Part shown: in pieces, positions 26,578-34,790 of the stretch
Position numbering within the stretch: the first letter of the stretch is position 1
How the letters are laid out: every line of letters begins with the position of its first letter
IMG/VR virus record: IMGVR_UViG_3300009183_000058
Span: 1 to 64,000 of that record
DNA: 64,000 bases
Strand: one strand, 5' to 3'
Origin: a virus
Program-made: the position numbers and the translations under genes
The notes under the pieces: generated by a model
The model's database searches: none
Told to the model about the DNA's origin: nothing
What the model saw: the letters and a program-made list of their open reading frames with translations, nothing else

Positions 26578-27099
26578 ATGAATCTCAAACTGATTATTCC
26601 CACCATACCCAATTGGCCCAGAGCCGGAGTTGACTTCCTTGACATAACTCCTGTGCTGGAAAATCCCACAGCCTTTGCGTACTGTACCGAGTGGTTGAAC
26701 AAGTGTGTTCAAGCAACTGGTGCAACCAGTCTAGTGGCCATGGAAAGTCGAGGATTTCCTTTTGCGGCAGCGGCAGCACATGCAACGAGTCTGCCTTTGG
26801 TGCTGGCACGAAAATCTGGCAAATTGCCCGGTCCGGTATATCAAAAAACTTATGTCACAGAATACAGCACAGACAGCGTGGAAATTAAAATATCAGCACC
26901 AGTGGGTACTCGTCCTCTTGTGGTGGATGATCTCCTGGCCACTGGTGGTACTATACAGGCTGTGTCAGAACTATTAACCTGTAATTTTGCTGTTGATCAA
27001 GTTTCAGCCGCTGTGATTGTGAATCTAAAGTTCTTGCCTGGCGAGTCTGTTTTGAATCAAAACTCAATCCAATTATTTTCACTAGAAGATTATGTATGA
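26578..27099 (+). CDS. apt: Adenine phosphoribosyltransferase
   Basis: 173 residues, normal APT length. It joins adenine and PRPP to give AMP. The PRPP-binding motif is VVDDLLATGGT near residue 118, preceded by the flexible-loop region (KLPGPVYQKTYVTEYSTDSV), and the N-terminal part has FLDITPVLENPTAF and LVAMESRGFPFAAAAAH, the APT equivalents of the purine pocket and the ESRGF motif. It starts 8 bases after the stop of the preceding frame, and its 3' end overlaps the nucleosidase start by 8 bases, so the two are co-translated. The pairing with a nucleosidase that releases adenine makes a complete salvage step. Confidence 0.9.
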   Translation: MNLKLIIPTIPNWPRAGVDFLDITPVLENPTAFAYCTEWLNKCVQATGATSLVAMESRGFPFAAAAAHATSLPLVLARKSGKLPGPVYQKTYVTEYSTDSVEIKISAPVGTRPLVVDDLLATGGTIQAVSELLTCNFAVDQVSAAVIVNLKFLPGESVLNQNSIQLFSLEDYV

Positions 27100-27631
27100 C
27101 AGTATCATTTTAATAGCATTACCTGAAGAGGCACCTGATCTTGCTCACATGATGAATTTGTTTTATACAGGTGTAGGCAAGGTCAATGCTGCCATGGTTG
27201 CCAGCGAAGTTATTGCCAAGTATCGTCCTCAACGTATCATCAACTTTGGCACAGCCGGCGGTATAACAGTATCTCCAGGGTTCTATCAATGTACTCAATT
27301 TGTACAGCGAGACATGACTTGTGAAGCACTAGGATGTGTTCCGGGACAGACCCCATTTGAAACTGGTGTACATATCGGCAACGCAAACGGATTGACCTGT
27401 AGCACTGGGGATAACTTTGTGATGAATCCCAAATTAGAAATACCAGCAGATGTAGTGGACATGGAGGCGTATTCTATTGCCAAAGCCTGCGCAAAGTATG
27501 GCGTGGAGTTTGTGTGTTGGAAATACATCAGCGATCAAGCCAATCAAGATGCACATCATGTTTGGCAACAACAAGTTGCTCAAGGCCAACCATACTATAT
27601 CTCAAAGTTAAAAGATTTACAATTACTATAA
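27092..27631 (+). CDS. Methylthioadenosine/S-adenosylhomocysteine-type nucleosidase
   Basis: 179 residues, shorter than the usual ~230 of MTA/SAH nucleosidases but with the family elements: an acidic pair near residue 12 (LPEEAP), FYTGVGKVNAAMVASEV, IINFGTAGG, and the ribose/catalytic regions VVDMEAYSIAKACAKY and ISDQANQDA, the last carrying the conserved Ser-Asp. Enzymes of this family cleave adenine from MTA, SAH and 5'-deoxyadenosine. The start overlaps apt by 8 bases. With apt it would turn these adenosyl by-products into AMP. The substrate cannot be fixed by sequence; a phage-adapted purine nucleosidase is an alternative. Confidence 0.85.
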   Translation: MYDSIILIALPEEAPDLAHMMNLFYTGVGKVNAAMVASEVIAKYRPQRIINFGTAGGITVSPGFYQCTQFVQRDMTCEALGCVPGQTPFETGVHIGNANGLTCSTGDNFVMNPKLEIPADVVDMEAYSIAKACAKYGVEFVCWKYISDQANQDAHHVWQQQVAQGQPYYISKLKDLQLL

Positions 27632-28046
27632 AGACTTGCTACGCAAGTCTGTTAATTTCGCTCGCGCTCATTAACTGATTATTTCTCTAACTATTTGTTT
27701 TAAGTATCATCCAGATTATGTGGTCATAATTCACCGTATGCACGGTGAAAATGAGAGCGCATCATCCGAGTGACAGCAGTCATCTATACTAATGAGATTG
27801 TGTTTGCACACACGGAGGCGGTTGACCGGTACCCCCTACTCACGCTTCACATATCAACGGAACCCTAGTAACCCGATATAGATCCAAGTCCTATAAGCAT
27901 GGGGTGTATCTTCTTCACAGAGCCCAAACCATTTGTTGCCTTAAGTTAGCAATTTGCCTTTGACGCCCAAGTCTGAATATGGTATCTCGCATATCCTCAA
28001 TGGGGCTGAGCCATAGCACTCAGCACAGTGTCGTGATCGCTGCCTG
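27632..28046. other. 415-base noncoding region rich in hairpins
   Basis: No credible gene lies between the convergent ends of the nucleosidase and GIY-YIG genes. Inverted repeats are dense: AGACTTGC-TAC-GCAAGTCT at 27632-27650, GTTAAT/ATTAAC at 27651-27675, TTCACCGT-ATGC-ACGGTGAA at about 27730-27749, TGAC-AGCA-GTCA near 27771, TGTG/CACA near 27800, ATATG/CATAT near 27978-27995 and GCTGAG/CTCAGC near 28005-28024. I find no tRNA, tmRNA, RNase P or SRP signature. It could be a structured RNA, an intron remnant linked to the GIY-YIG gene, a replication origin, or a terminator cluster. Confidence 0.5.
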
Positions 28047-28475
28047 TTAAATTTTGTTTATAATGTGTGAGCCATGCACCCGAACCTGGATGTGGCCGTT
28101 GTAATAATCTCGTGATTCCAATACTCGTCTTGAAAATTGTTCTCTAGCCTCAATGTATGAGCATTCTGACTTGGAGTTGCAATAGTAAAGTATTTCTCTG
28201 GTGAAGTTTTCGGTGCCTAGTGTGATTACGTCTGCGGTTAATTCTGGGCTTGACCCATAGTACTCTCTCCAATCACTATCGATTTTGGAGCGTATCTTCT
28301 TCCGCTTCTTTGTGCCGTTTTTTTGTTTTACAGTCTTGTATGTTGTCTTGCTAAATTTTGCTAATTTTTTGCCTATGTACTTGCGTCCAGTGAGATTACA
28401 TGTGATCAAGTAAACAAATCCAACACACTCTTCGGGCAACGTCTCAACTGGGGTGTCTTGATATAGCCATGTCAT
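28047..28475 (-). CDS. GIY-YIG nuclease, putative free-standing homing endonuclease
   Basis: 142 residues. The GIY part is GFVYLI (residues 19-24) and the YIG part is KYIGKK (32-37), as VGFVYLITCNLTGRKYIG. A basic insert TVKQKNGTKKRKKIRSKIDS, then WREYYGSS, follows, and the end REQFSRRVLESRDYYNGHIQ matches T4 Seg-like phage nucleases of this small class. It would cut DNA, either for mobility or for exclusion of related phages. It is the last gene of the gp55-gp47-gp46 operon, 61 bases after the radical SAM gene, and adjoins the hairpin-rich region 27632-28046. It lacks visible C-terminal DNA-binding modules. Confidence 0.85.
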   Translation of the reverse strand: MTWLYQDTPVETLPEECVGFVYLITCNLTGRKYIGKKLAKFSKTTYKTVKQKNGTKKRKKIRSKIDSDWREYYGSSPELTADVITLGTENFTREILYYCNSKSECSYIEAREQFSRRVLESRDYYNGHIQVRVHGSHIINKI

Positions 28476-28536
28476 GTGTTGTATGCGATTTATCCTTGCG
28501 TTATAGTTATCTCCATTGTTGCTTATTTGTGATTTT

Positions 28537-29406
28537 TTAAGTTAACTCTGTTTCTCGCTGCCATTGATCGGTAAATCTAGTGGATCCTGTGGTGGTTCCG
28601 CATGTGTCCAAACACACAATATTGGGCTGTGTGCTGTTCCATGATGATTGAATTGACTCAAAATCAGTAACAAAATTCTTTTGAGTTGACCCTAACCAGC
28701 AACACGGACTTTCTCGCCCTTGTGCGTCGATATATGTACTTTGTTCTTTTAACGCATGACAGTCGATACTGGTGGATTGAATTTTGGGCACTTGCCAACC
28801 AATCGGAAATTGTAACTCGTTTGTAAATCCACGCTTGGAAATCTTGGCTCTAAACCATTTGAAACCCATGTCTCGCGCTAGTTGTTCACACTTATCAACT
28901 TCGTGTTGATTGTGTCGATAAACCAACATATCCCAGTGTGCTGAGCCACCCGCTTCAATAAACGATCGGGCATTGCTCATGAGTTTGTTCCAAACAACGT
29001 TTCGTCGATAAGTGGCATTTGTTGACTCTAGTCCGTCGATGCTGAAAACCACATAGTCTTGTGGCTGGTTCAAGATCTTGCCCAACTCATACCACCAGAA
29101 TGTGGTTTGTAAGCCTCCGTTTGTGTTCATACCCAACACAATATCGGGATTGACTTTTCTAAACTCTCTGTAAATGTCTAATGTGTGTTTACCTGCGGCA
29201 GGATCGCCGTAGTTACCACACATGAACATTTTGTCTAGTTGTCGAATTTTTCCTTCATCAAACACCTTTAGAATTTTATACAGATCTAGATGATGTTGAC
29301 GATCTTTTTTAAAATCTGGATCAGTTTCTCGGGCACACAATGCACATGCGGCCTGGCACACGTCTGTGGACTCTAAATGTAAAACTTTTATATCACGCAA
29401 GATCAA
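28537..29406 (-). CDS. Radical SAM protein (SPASM-like)
   Basis: 289 residues. The CX3CX2C iron-sulfur motif is C17-C21-C24 (TDVCQAACALCARE), followed by a GNYGDP segment near residue 65 and the SAM-binding strand VVFSIDGLESTNATYRR. The C-terminal region holds extra cysteines (ESPCCWLGS, CLDTCGT), like a reduced SPASM/twitch domain for a second cluster. The start is TTG at 29406 or 29400: no ATG occurs before the cysteine motif. It overlaps gp46 by 14 bases. The substrate is unknown; peptide or protein modification is usual for SPASM enzymes. Such genes occur in marine T4-like phages without a known role. Confidence 0.85.
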   Translation of the reverse strand: MILRDIKVLHLESTDVCQAACALCARETDPDFKKDRQHHLDLYKILKVFDEGKIRQLDKMFMCGNYGDPAAGKHTLDIYREFRKVNPDIVLGMNTNGGLQTTFWWYELGKILNQPQDYVVFSIDGLESTNATYRRNVVWNKLMSNARSFIEAGGSAHWDMLVYRHNQHEVDKCEQLARDMGFKWFRAKISKRGFTNELQFPIGWQVPKIQSTSIDCHALKEQSTYIDAQGRESPCCWLGSTQKNFVTDFESIQSSWNSTQPNIVCLDTCGTTTGSTRFTDQWQRETELT

Positions 29407-31156
29407 AATCCGTATTGTAACTGGTGAAACCGTTCTCTTTGATCACCTTGAGAATGTTCTCCACACGCCCGGCAAGTTCGTCTCGATGACTCACAAGCCA
29501 GATTGATTTGTGCCGTTCTCTACTCATTTTTTTGAGCAGGGCTAGTGCGTTCTCTACACCTTGTGTGTCTAACCCGTTGTCAATCAGTTCATCGATGAAC
29601 AACAAGTTAATGGGTGAGTATAAACTTTCCCATACATCACGGAACGCCCAACTCATGCTCAAGATCAATCGGTTACGTTCACCACGTGATAAGTTGTCAA
29701 AGTCCAGTTCACGACCCAGTTCTTCGATGCTTACAGTTAGATCATTCTGGAACTTCACAGTATGCGGCAAGCCAATGCGATCTAAATAGTGTGTGAGTCT
29801 TGCGTTCAAGTAACTCAAGTTTTGATCAATGATTTTCTTGCGCACAAAACTGTCTTTGGATGTCAATAGTTTGAGCAAGAAGTCTTGGTGATCTTGTACT
29901 CGAGTGAGTTCGTTTAAGGTGTCGTATGACACAACTTGTAAGGCTTGACCTTGCATGTCAGTGATTTGTTCTTCATAAGGATCTGCATCTGCTTGACGTG
30001 CAGTCAAATCTTTGCGCAGTGTCTCCACAGTATTGCGATGGTTCAGTGCTTGCTCGAGCGAATCATAAAACACAGTGGGTGCTGTGCCCAACGCACCAAT
30101 GTTAGCAATAGTATCTTCGTGCTCCTGGCGCTGTGTGTCATTAGCCAAGAGTTGTAGTGCTGTTTCTTGTACCAAGGCCTGTTTGGCCTGCTTCAACTCA
30201 TCTTGTTTGTCATCATGCAAGTCTTGGCCACATGAGTGACACCGGTGAGCATCTAAGGCCTCAATCTCTATTCGGAGTTTGTCTAAAAGTTTCTTGAGTT
30301 TAGCATCATCTGCGTCAATTTGACGAATGTATCGGATGGCATCGTCTAGGGACTTTTTCTTCACATGAAACGCTTCAAGATCTCTATGTGCTTGTACTTC
30401 GGCATCAATGTCTATGTGTTCAAGATCCGCAATGGCCTGTTCTAATTTTCCTACATCTTCATCACGCCGGGCAATCCACAGTCGTTGACGTTTACGCAGA
30501 CTTTCGATTTGTTCCTCAATACGCTTGTTGGCTTCTTGTACAGCACGTATACGAAACTCTTCGGCTTGGATAGCATCTTTGGTCTGCCGGTTGAGTTCTT
30601 TGATTGCATCAGCACGTTCCGATAACAAAGTAATACCCAACAACTGCTCAATAATAGTGCGTTGATCATTAGCCTTCAAACTCAAGAACGGCTCTGTATA
30701 AGTGTTCAGTGCCAGCACATGTTTGAACATGTCATGACTCATGTTCATCACACGCTCGATAGCATCTTGTGTTTCTCTTGAGTCACCTTGTGCTTCGTCT
30801 TCAGCAGCCTTGTGTTCATTGTTGATATAAAAACGCAACACATTAGGTTTACGTCCTCGTTCAATTCTGTACTCTTGTCCGTTAACACTAAAGTCCAAAC
30901 TGACCAACATGTTCTTGCCATTGGTTTTGTTTACTAGATTGTCTTTGCGGATGTTTGATAATGCCTGCCCATACAAGGCATAACTTAGTGCATTGATGAT
31001 TGTGGTCTTACCAGTACCGTTGCGACTACCATCCCCGCCTAGATCTAGATTTTCGCCAAGTACTAAAGTTAGGTCACTGCGGTCAAAGTCAATACCTTGA
31101 GTAGCGGCACCCACACTCATAAAATTCTTCACGGTTAAATTTTTAATTTGAATCAA
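29393..31156 (-). CDS. gp46: Recombination endonuclease subunit gp46 (Rad50/SbcC-like ATPase)
   Basis: 587 residues (T4 gp46 560). The N-terminal MIQIKNLTVKNFMSVG matches gp46, and Walker A is GSRNGTGKTT with Lys50, preceded by a loop LGENLDLGG. Long coiled coils flank a zinc hook CHSCGQ near residue 305. The signature SRGERNRL is near residue 488 and Walker B LLFIDELIDN near 517. With gp47 it resects DNA ends for recombination-dependent replication and host DNA breakdown. The start is TTG 31156, with GGAG 7 bases before; an in-frame stop two codons upstream excludes a longer form, and the next ATG would remove the conserved first strand. Confidence 0.95.
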   Translation of the reverse strand: MIQIKNLTVKNFMSVGAATQGIDFDRSDLTLVLGENLDLGGDGSRNGTGKTTIINALSYALYGQALSNIRKDNLVNKTNGKNMLVSLDFSVNGQEYRIERGRKPNVLRFYINNEHKAAEDEAQGDSRETQDAIERVMNMSHDMFKHVLALNTYTEPFLSLKANDQRTIIEQLLGITLLSERADAIKELNRQTKDAIQAEEFRIRAVQEANKRIEEQIESLRKRQRLWIARRDEDVGKLEQAIADLEHIDIDAEVQAHRDLEAFHVKKKSLDDAIRYIRQIDADDAKLKKLLDKLRIEIEALDAHRCHSCGQDLHDDKQDELKQAKQALVQETALQLLANDTQRQEHEDTIANIGALGTAPTVFYDSLEQALNHRNTVETLRKDLTARQADADPYEEQITDMQGQALQVVSYDTLNELTRVQDHQDFLLKLLTSKDSFVRKKIIDQNLSYLNARLTHYLDRIGLPHTVKFQNDLTVSIEELGRELDFDNLSRGERNRLILSMSWAFRDVWESLYSPINLLFIDELIDNGLDTQGVENALALLKKMSRERHKSIWLVSHRDELAGRVENILKVIKENGFTSYNTDFDLA

Positions 31157-31974
31157 ATGTCAACTCCGTTATCTCTAAGCATTATAGCAATTTCGTTGGT
31201 ATTTGTAAACCAGTTGGCATAGTCATTGTGGGGAACTTCGATACAATATTTTAACCAAATAACATAGTAAATCACTGCCTGAGACCAAACATCGGTTATG
31301 TGTGATAGATCGCAATGTTGACCGGTGATAATATTAGACAAAATATTTTTTGCGTTTGTTGCTGGACCAATATATTTTGCATTGGCTCTACGCCATTCAC
31401 GCCACAAGTCATGAAAATGATCGGTCTTTACAATTGAGTTCAATACACTGTAGAATTTATCATAATCTTCATATATTTCACCTACATCTAAGCATTGTTC
31501 GTTGGTGGCTTGCCAAGCATGCCTCAACGGGTGATCACGCAGAAATAAAAAATATTTTTCTCGTTGTGCCCAAGAATCTTGAGTGTTCCAGATGTCTATA
31601 GGTAATTGCTCTTCAAGAGTGCTATCCATGGCTTTTTCAATCATGGCCCTTGCCACAACTGGCCATGAAAATTTTGAATAGCAAATTTTTATCACAGTTG
31701 CATTGGGAAATGTAGACCGAAAAGCGTCAGATTTAGAATCGTTGTTGCCATTGTCTACAAGCACACAATAATTTTTATCAGGACAAAACTCAACACCATT
31801 TGGCCAATACCCGTGATAATATTTGGGAACAACCAAATCAAGATCATGACTGTTACCGTTCTCAGAAAATTTTAATTGTTTTTTTGGCCTTACAAAATTG
31901 TTGCCATGTAGAGTCAGCACAGCATTGATAAAATGTCCAAACCCTCCACCAGGATACCAAACGCAATAAATCAT
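31153..31974 (-). CDS. Protein of unknown function between gp47 and gp46
   Basis: 273 residues from ATG 31974, three bases after the preceding gene's stop. It begins MIYCVWYPGGGFGHFINAVL, a glycine-rich loop after a strand (GGGFGH) as in nucleotide- or PAPS-type binding folds, then has LVDNGNNDSKSD and VIKICYSKFSWPVVARAMIE. The C-terminus has a regular pattern of aromatic residues (HNDYANWFTNTNEI). The general shape recalls sulfotransferase-like or glycan-related phage proteins, but I cannot assign it. Its stop overlaps the TTG start of gp46 by 4 bases, so it is co-translated. Confidence 0.65.
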   Translation of the reverse strand: MIYCVWYPGGGFGHFINAVLTLHGNNFVRPKKQLKFSENGNSHDLDLVVPKYYHGYWPNGVEFCPDKNYCVLVDNGNNDSKSDAFRSTFPNATVIKICYSKFSWPVVARAMIEKAMDSTLEEQLPIDIWNTQDSWAQREKYFLFLRDHPLRHAWQATNEQCLDVGEIYEDYDKFYSVLNSIVKTDHFHDLWREWRRANAKYIGPATNAKNILSNIITGQHCDLSHITDVWSQAVIYYVIWLKYCIEVPHNDYANWFTNTNEIAIMLRDNGVDI

Positions 31975-31976
31975 TT

Positions 31977-32381
31977 TTAATTTGAATCGCTGAGTATAAT
32001 TTTGTTGCCGTAAAGCAAGTGATATTGTATCCAATCTGCGGCAAAAAAGTCGATGTTGACTTTGCCTTGTTGCCACGTTGTGGTAACAATAAATTTATCC
32101 AAGTTAGCAGGAGTGTAGTTACAAATTTGATCAAGTATGTTGGGAGCAAGATCAAGACCTCCTAGTGTAATTTTTTTGAGAGAAACAGAGGCTGCCTCCG
32201 AACCCAATTGTTTTATGTGAAACAAAAGTTGATTGGGAATGGAAAATTTAAAATTTAATTCCACAACTGAATTGTTGATTTTTGATATTTCTGCAATCAA
32301 CTGGTCACGGTCTTGTAGTGTCACACACATGTTATCTGACACATGACTAAATTCTAAAATAAGTCTAAGGTCAGTAGGCAT
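31977..32381 (-). CDS. Small unknown protein between gp47 and gp46
   Basis: 134 residues. MPTDLRLILEFSHVSDNMCV starts 11 bases inside the radical SAM gene end, and the stop is 3 bases before the next gene, the tight spacing of a real operon member. No domain is recognised. The segments SVSLKKITLGGLDLAPNILD and FIVTTTWQQGKVNIDFFAAD suggest an alpha/beta fold. It may be a partner of the radical SAM enzyme or its substrate, judged by position only. Confidence 0.6.
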   Translation of the reverse strand: MPTDLRLILEFSHVSDNMCVTLQDRDQLIAEISKINNSVVELNFKFSIPNQLLFHIKQLGSEAASVSLKKITLGGLDLAPNILDQICNYTPANLDKFIVTTTWQQGKVNIDFFAADWIQYHLLYGNKIILSDSN

Positions 32382-33765
32382 CTAAATTAAATTTCAGTTT
32401 ATTGCGACAAAGATCAACTAACTCTTTGTGATATTTTTGTCTTGTGTCTGCATCTACATGAGCGGTGCTCCATTCACGCAAATTATTATTTTTTATCATG
32501 ATACCATGCTTAGATATATTTCTTTCTAATCCAGTGCCAGGTAAAATTGTCAAAGGACTAAGAAATAATCTTACAATTGTATCATTGTATTGTACCCGAT
32601 CTTGAAACCATTGTTGCGTAAATTCAAAATCTGCAACGGTTTCTGTAGGATAGCCAGTGATGATCATCAGTATGATTTTGACATTGTATTTTTTGGCCAT
32701 TTCGAGATGATAGTCGATGTCTTCGTTGTCAAAATATTTTCCAAGATTTTTCCTCACATGAGGAACCACACTTTCGATTCCTAAACTCAATGTAGCATTT
32801 GTGCCACTCAATTGCTCCCACATGATTTCAGGATGTTGACTTTTTGGTCTTACTATAAATGAACCATTCCAACTGATTTGTTCTGGACGATATCTGCCTT
32901 GATTATAATCATACATGATTTTTAATAATCTTTTAAACTCTTTGAGATTACCATTGGACAAACTACTTCTAAAATCAAAATCTCTCATGTTATACTGTTT
33001 GATTTGGAATAACATTTCAGCAAATATTTTTTCAGCACTTCTTGATTGAAATTTTTCCCAATATTCGATGATGTCGCAAAATTCACAACTTCTCACACAA
33101 CCCTTTGCGTCAACTAATGGCATAAAACTTTGTGAGTACAAGTAAAAATTATAGTCTGACCAGTCTGGGTAAGGCAAAGAATCAAGATCTTTAACAGGTT
33201 GCCATATGTCGGAATTTATTCCAGGATAGTTAAAATTGCCTTTGACATATTCTATTAGAGCCTGATCGCCATCGCCGGCTATCCAATCATCAACAAGGCC
33301 TCTGTTTTTAATAACGTTACGAAAACGATCATTTATATTGGCCACTTGAAATTTAATTCCTGGACCCCCAATTACAATTTTTACGTTAGGGCACAGTTGT
33401 CTAAGTATCAAACATAACCATGCAGTAAAATTTTGACACTCATAGGTTAACAAACTTAGTGCAATAATAGTTGGTTTTTCTTTAACTATTCGATTGGCAC
33501 AATAAAACAATATTTTAGATATTTCTTGTACAACCCAATCGTCGGCACCTTGTGTTTTGAAAAATTTCTTAAGATTATCTTGTTCAGGATGTGATCTAAT
33601 TTTGACTAAAACTTCTATGTTGAGATCAATGGCTGTTGATTTGATGTTGGCCCGGGATAATGACGCTTTTAACACAGCCGGAGCAGCCATTGGGGCATGC
33701 ATACCTTCGACCAAAGGCACACTTGCAATAACTACGTGATGGTTGTTGATAGTTGGTTCACTCAT
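32371..33765 (-). CDS. Radical SAM enzyme with B12-binding-like N-terminus
   Basis: 464 residues. Residues 10-180 have the layout of a cobalamin-binding Rossmann domain seen in B12-dependent radical SAM proteins (VLKASLSRANIKSTAIDLNI; VKIVIGGPGIKF; WIAGDGDQALIEYVKG), although the classical DxHxxG cobalamin motif is missing. The radical SAM core follows, with C223-C227-C230 (GCVRSCEFCDI), then SLGIESVVPHVRKNLGK and MIITGYPTETVADFEFTQQW. The first base of ATG overlaps the gp47 stop (ATGA). Class and substrate are unclear. It lies between the two subunits of the Mre11/Rad50-like nuclease, a place where phages often keep accessory genes. Confidence 0.85.
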   Translation of the reverse strand: MSEPTINNHHVVIASVPLVEGMHAPMAAPAVLKASLSRANIKSTAIDLNIEVLVKIRSHPEQDNLKKFFKTQGADDWVVQEISKILFYCANRIVKEKPTIIALSLLTYECQNFTAWLCLILRQLCPNVKIVIGGPGIKFQVANINDRFRNVIKNRGLVDDWIAGDGDQALIEYVKGNFNYPGINSDIWQPVKDLDSLPYPDWSDYNFYLYSQSFMPLVDAKGCVRSCEFCDIIEYWEKFQSRSAEKIFAEMLFQIKQYNMRDFDFRSSLSNGNLKEFKRLLKIMYDYNQGRYRPEQISWNGSFIVRPKSQHPEIMWEQLSGTNATLSLGIESVVPHVRKNLGKYFDNEDIDYHLEMAKKYNVKIILMIITGYPTETVADFEFTQQWFQDRVQYNDTIVRLFLSPLTILPGTGLERNISKHGIMIKNNNLREWSTAHVDADTRQKYHKELVDLCRNKLKFNLDAY

Positions 33766-34778
33766 AGAGTCTGATAGATCTTCAACAATAACTTGTTGTC
33801 GTAGAATTCTGAATCAATATTGGTAATTTGATCAGTAACAATCTGATCCACTGATTCAAATTTGACTTCACCTGGCGCCATGTCAGTGTCCACAGATGAG
33901 TTCTTGTTGGGTATCAAAGCCATCTCTCTTAGCCCGTATTCTTTAATATAGGTTTCTTTGATAAAATTGGCTTCTTCATATGATATTTCAATATCTAGTT
34001 GCACACGCACATGCATGTCTTTTGCAAGTAAGGTGGGTGCATTATCAATGATGCTGGCCAGGCCTAGCACACGATATCTAGGTTGATCAGGCCAGGCATG
34101 ATACACAGGATCTTGTCCCCATTCAATAATGGTCAAGCCACGTTCGTCGTCTCCGGCGTCGGCATAGTTGTGTGGGAAACAATTGCCAATGTAGGTAATG
34201 TTCTTTTTGGTCTGACGCTTGTGAAAGTGTCCAGTGAACACATGCTCAAAGTTGTTGAAGTCTTCCCTGCGCACTTCGCCGTGATCCGGCATCTCTACCA
34301 TGGCGTTCATCATGTACCCAGGTAGTTCAAAGTGCCCAAACATGTACTTGCCCTTTAGTTTGGGTATGCGTTTGTGGTCATCGGCTACAAGCCAAGGAGC
34401 AATGACAACGTCGCCACTGCTAAACCAATCGTTGCATATCTGTACGCGAGGGAGATGCTTTGCCCATTCCACACTTTGTATGTCGCGCTTATCTCGATAA
34501 TACAAATCATGATTACCAGGAATGAAATACACGTTTTCAAAATTATCATTCATGTGCTCCAGTGCCCTGAGGCTGTAGTTTAGGGTAACAATATTTAGGC
34601 TGGCACGGTTGTTGTGCCAGTCGCCAAGAAACAAACAGGTTTCACAACCTTCTGATCGGGCCTTGGCAGTGGCCCATTTTACAAAGTTCAGGCAGTCCTC
34701 GTTGTGTTGAGTGCTGTTGCTTTTCAAGCCAAAGTGAATGTCTGTGAAGACCGCGGCTTTACGAAATAGGTTAGTCAT
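33762..34778 (-). CDS. gp47: Recombination endonuclease subunit gp47 (Mre11/SbcD-like)
   Basis: 338 residues (T4 gp47 339). All phosphoesterase motifs are present: TDIHFG (residues 12-17), GDWHNN, GNHDLYY, and the two late metal-binding motifs GHFELPG and GHFHKRQ. It forms the nuclease subunit with gp46 for end resection. It starts 12 bases after the gp55 stop, with a GCAGG site, and is followed by the radical SAM gene with an ATGA overlap. Unlike T4, gp46 is not next: three genes are inserted between the subunits. Confidence 0.95.
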   Translation of the reverse strand: MTNLFRKAAVFTDIHFGLKSNSTQHNEDCLNFVKWATAKARSEGCETCLFLGDWHNNRASLNIVTLNYSLRALEHMNDNFENVYFIPGNHDLYYRDKRDIQSVEWAKHLPRVQICNDWFSSGDVVIAPWLVADDHKRIPKLKGKYMFGHFELPGYMMNAMVEMPDHGEVRREDFNNFEHVFTGHFHKRQTKKNITYIGNCFPHNYADAGDDERGLTIIEWGQDPVYHAWPDQPRYRVLGLASIIDNAPTLLAKDMHVRVQLDIEISYEEANFIKETYIKEYGLREMALIPNKNSSVDTDMAPGEVKFESVDQIVTDQITNIDSEFYDNKLLLKIYQTL

Positions 34779-34790
34779 CCTGCTATTATA

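Noticed and set aside
27632-28046. tRNA, tmRNA, RNase P RNA, SRP RNA or group II intron
   Set aside because: I found no TPsiC-like GGTTCGAATCC, no CCA acceptor pairing, no RNase P or SRP core and no domain V hairpin; the region was kept as an unassigned structured stretch.
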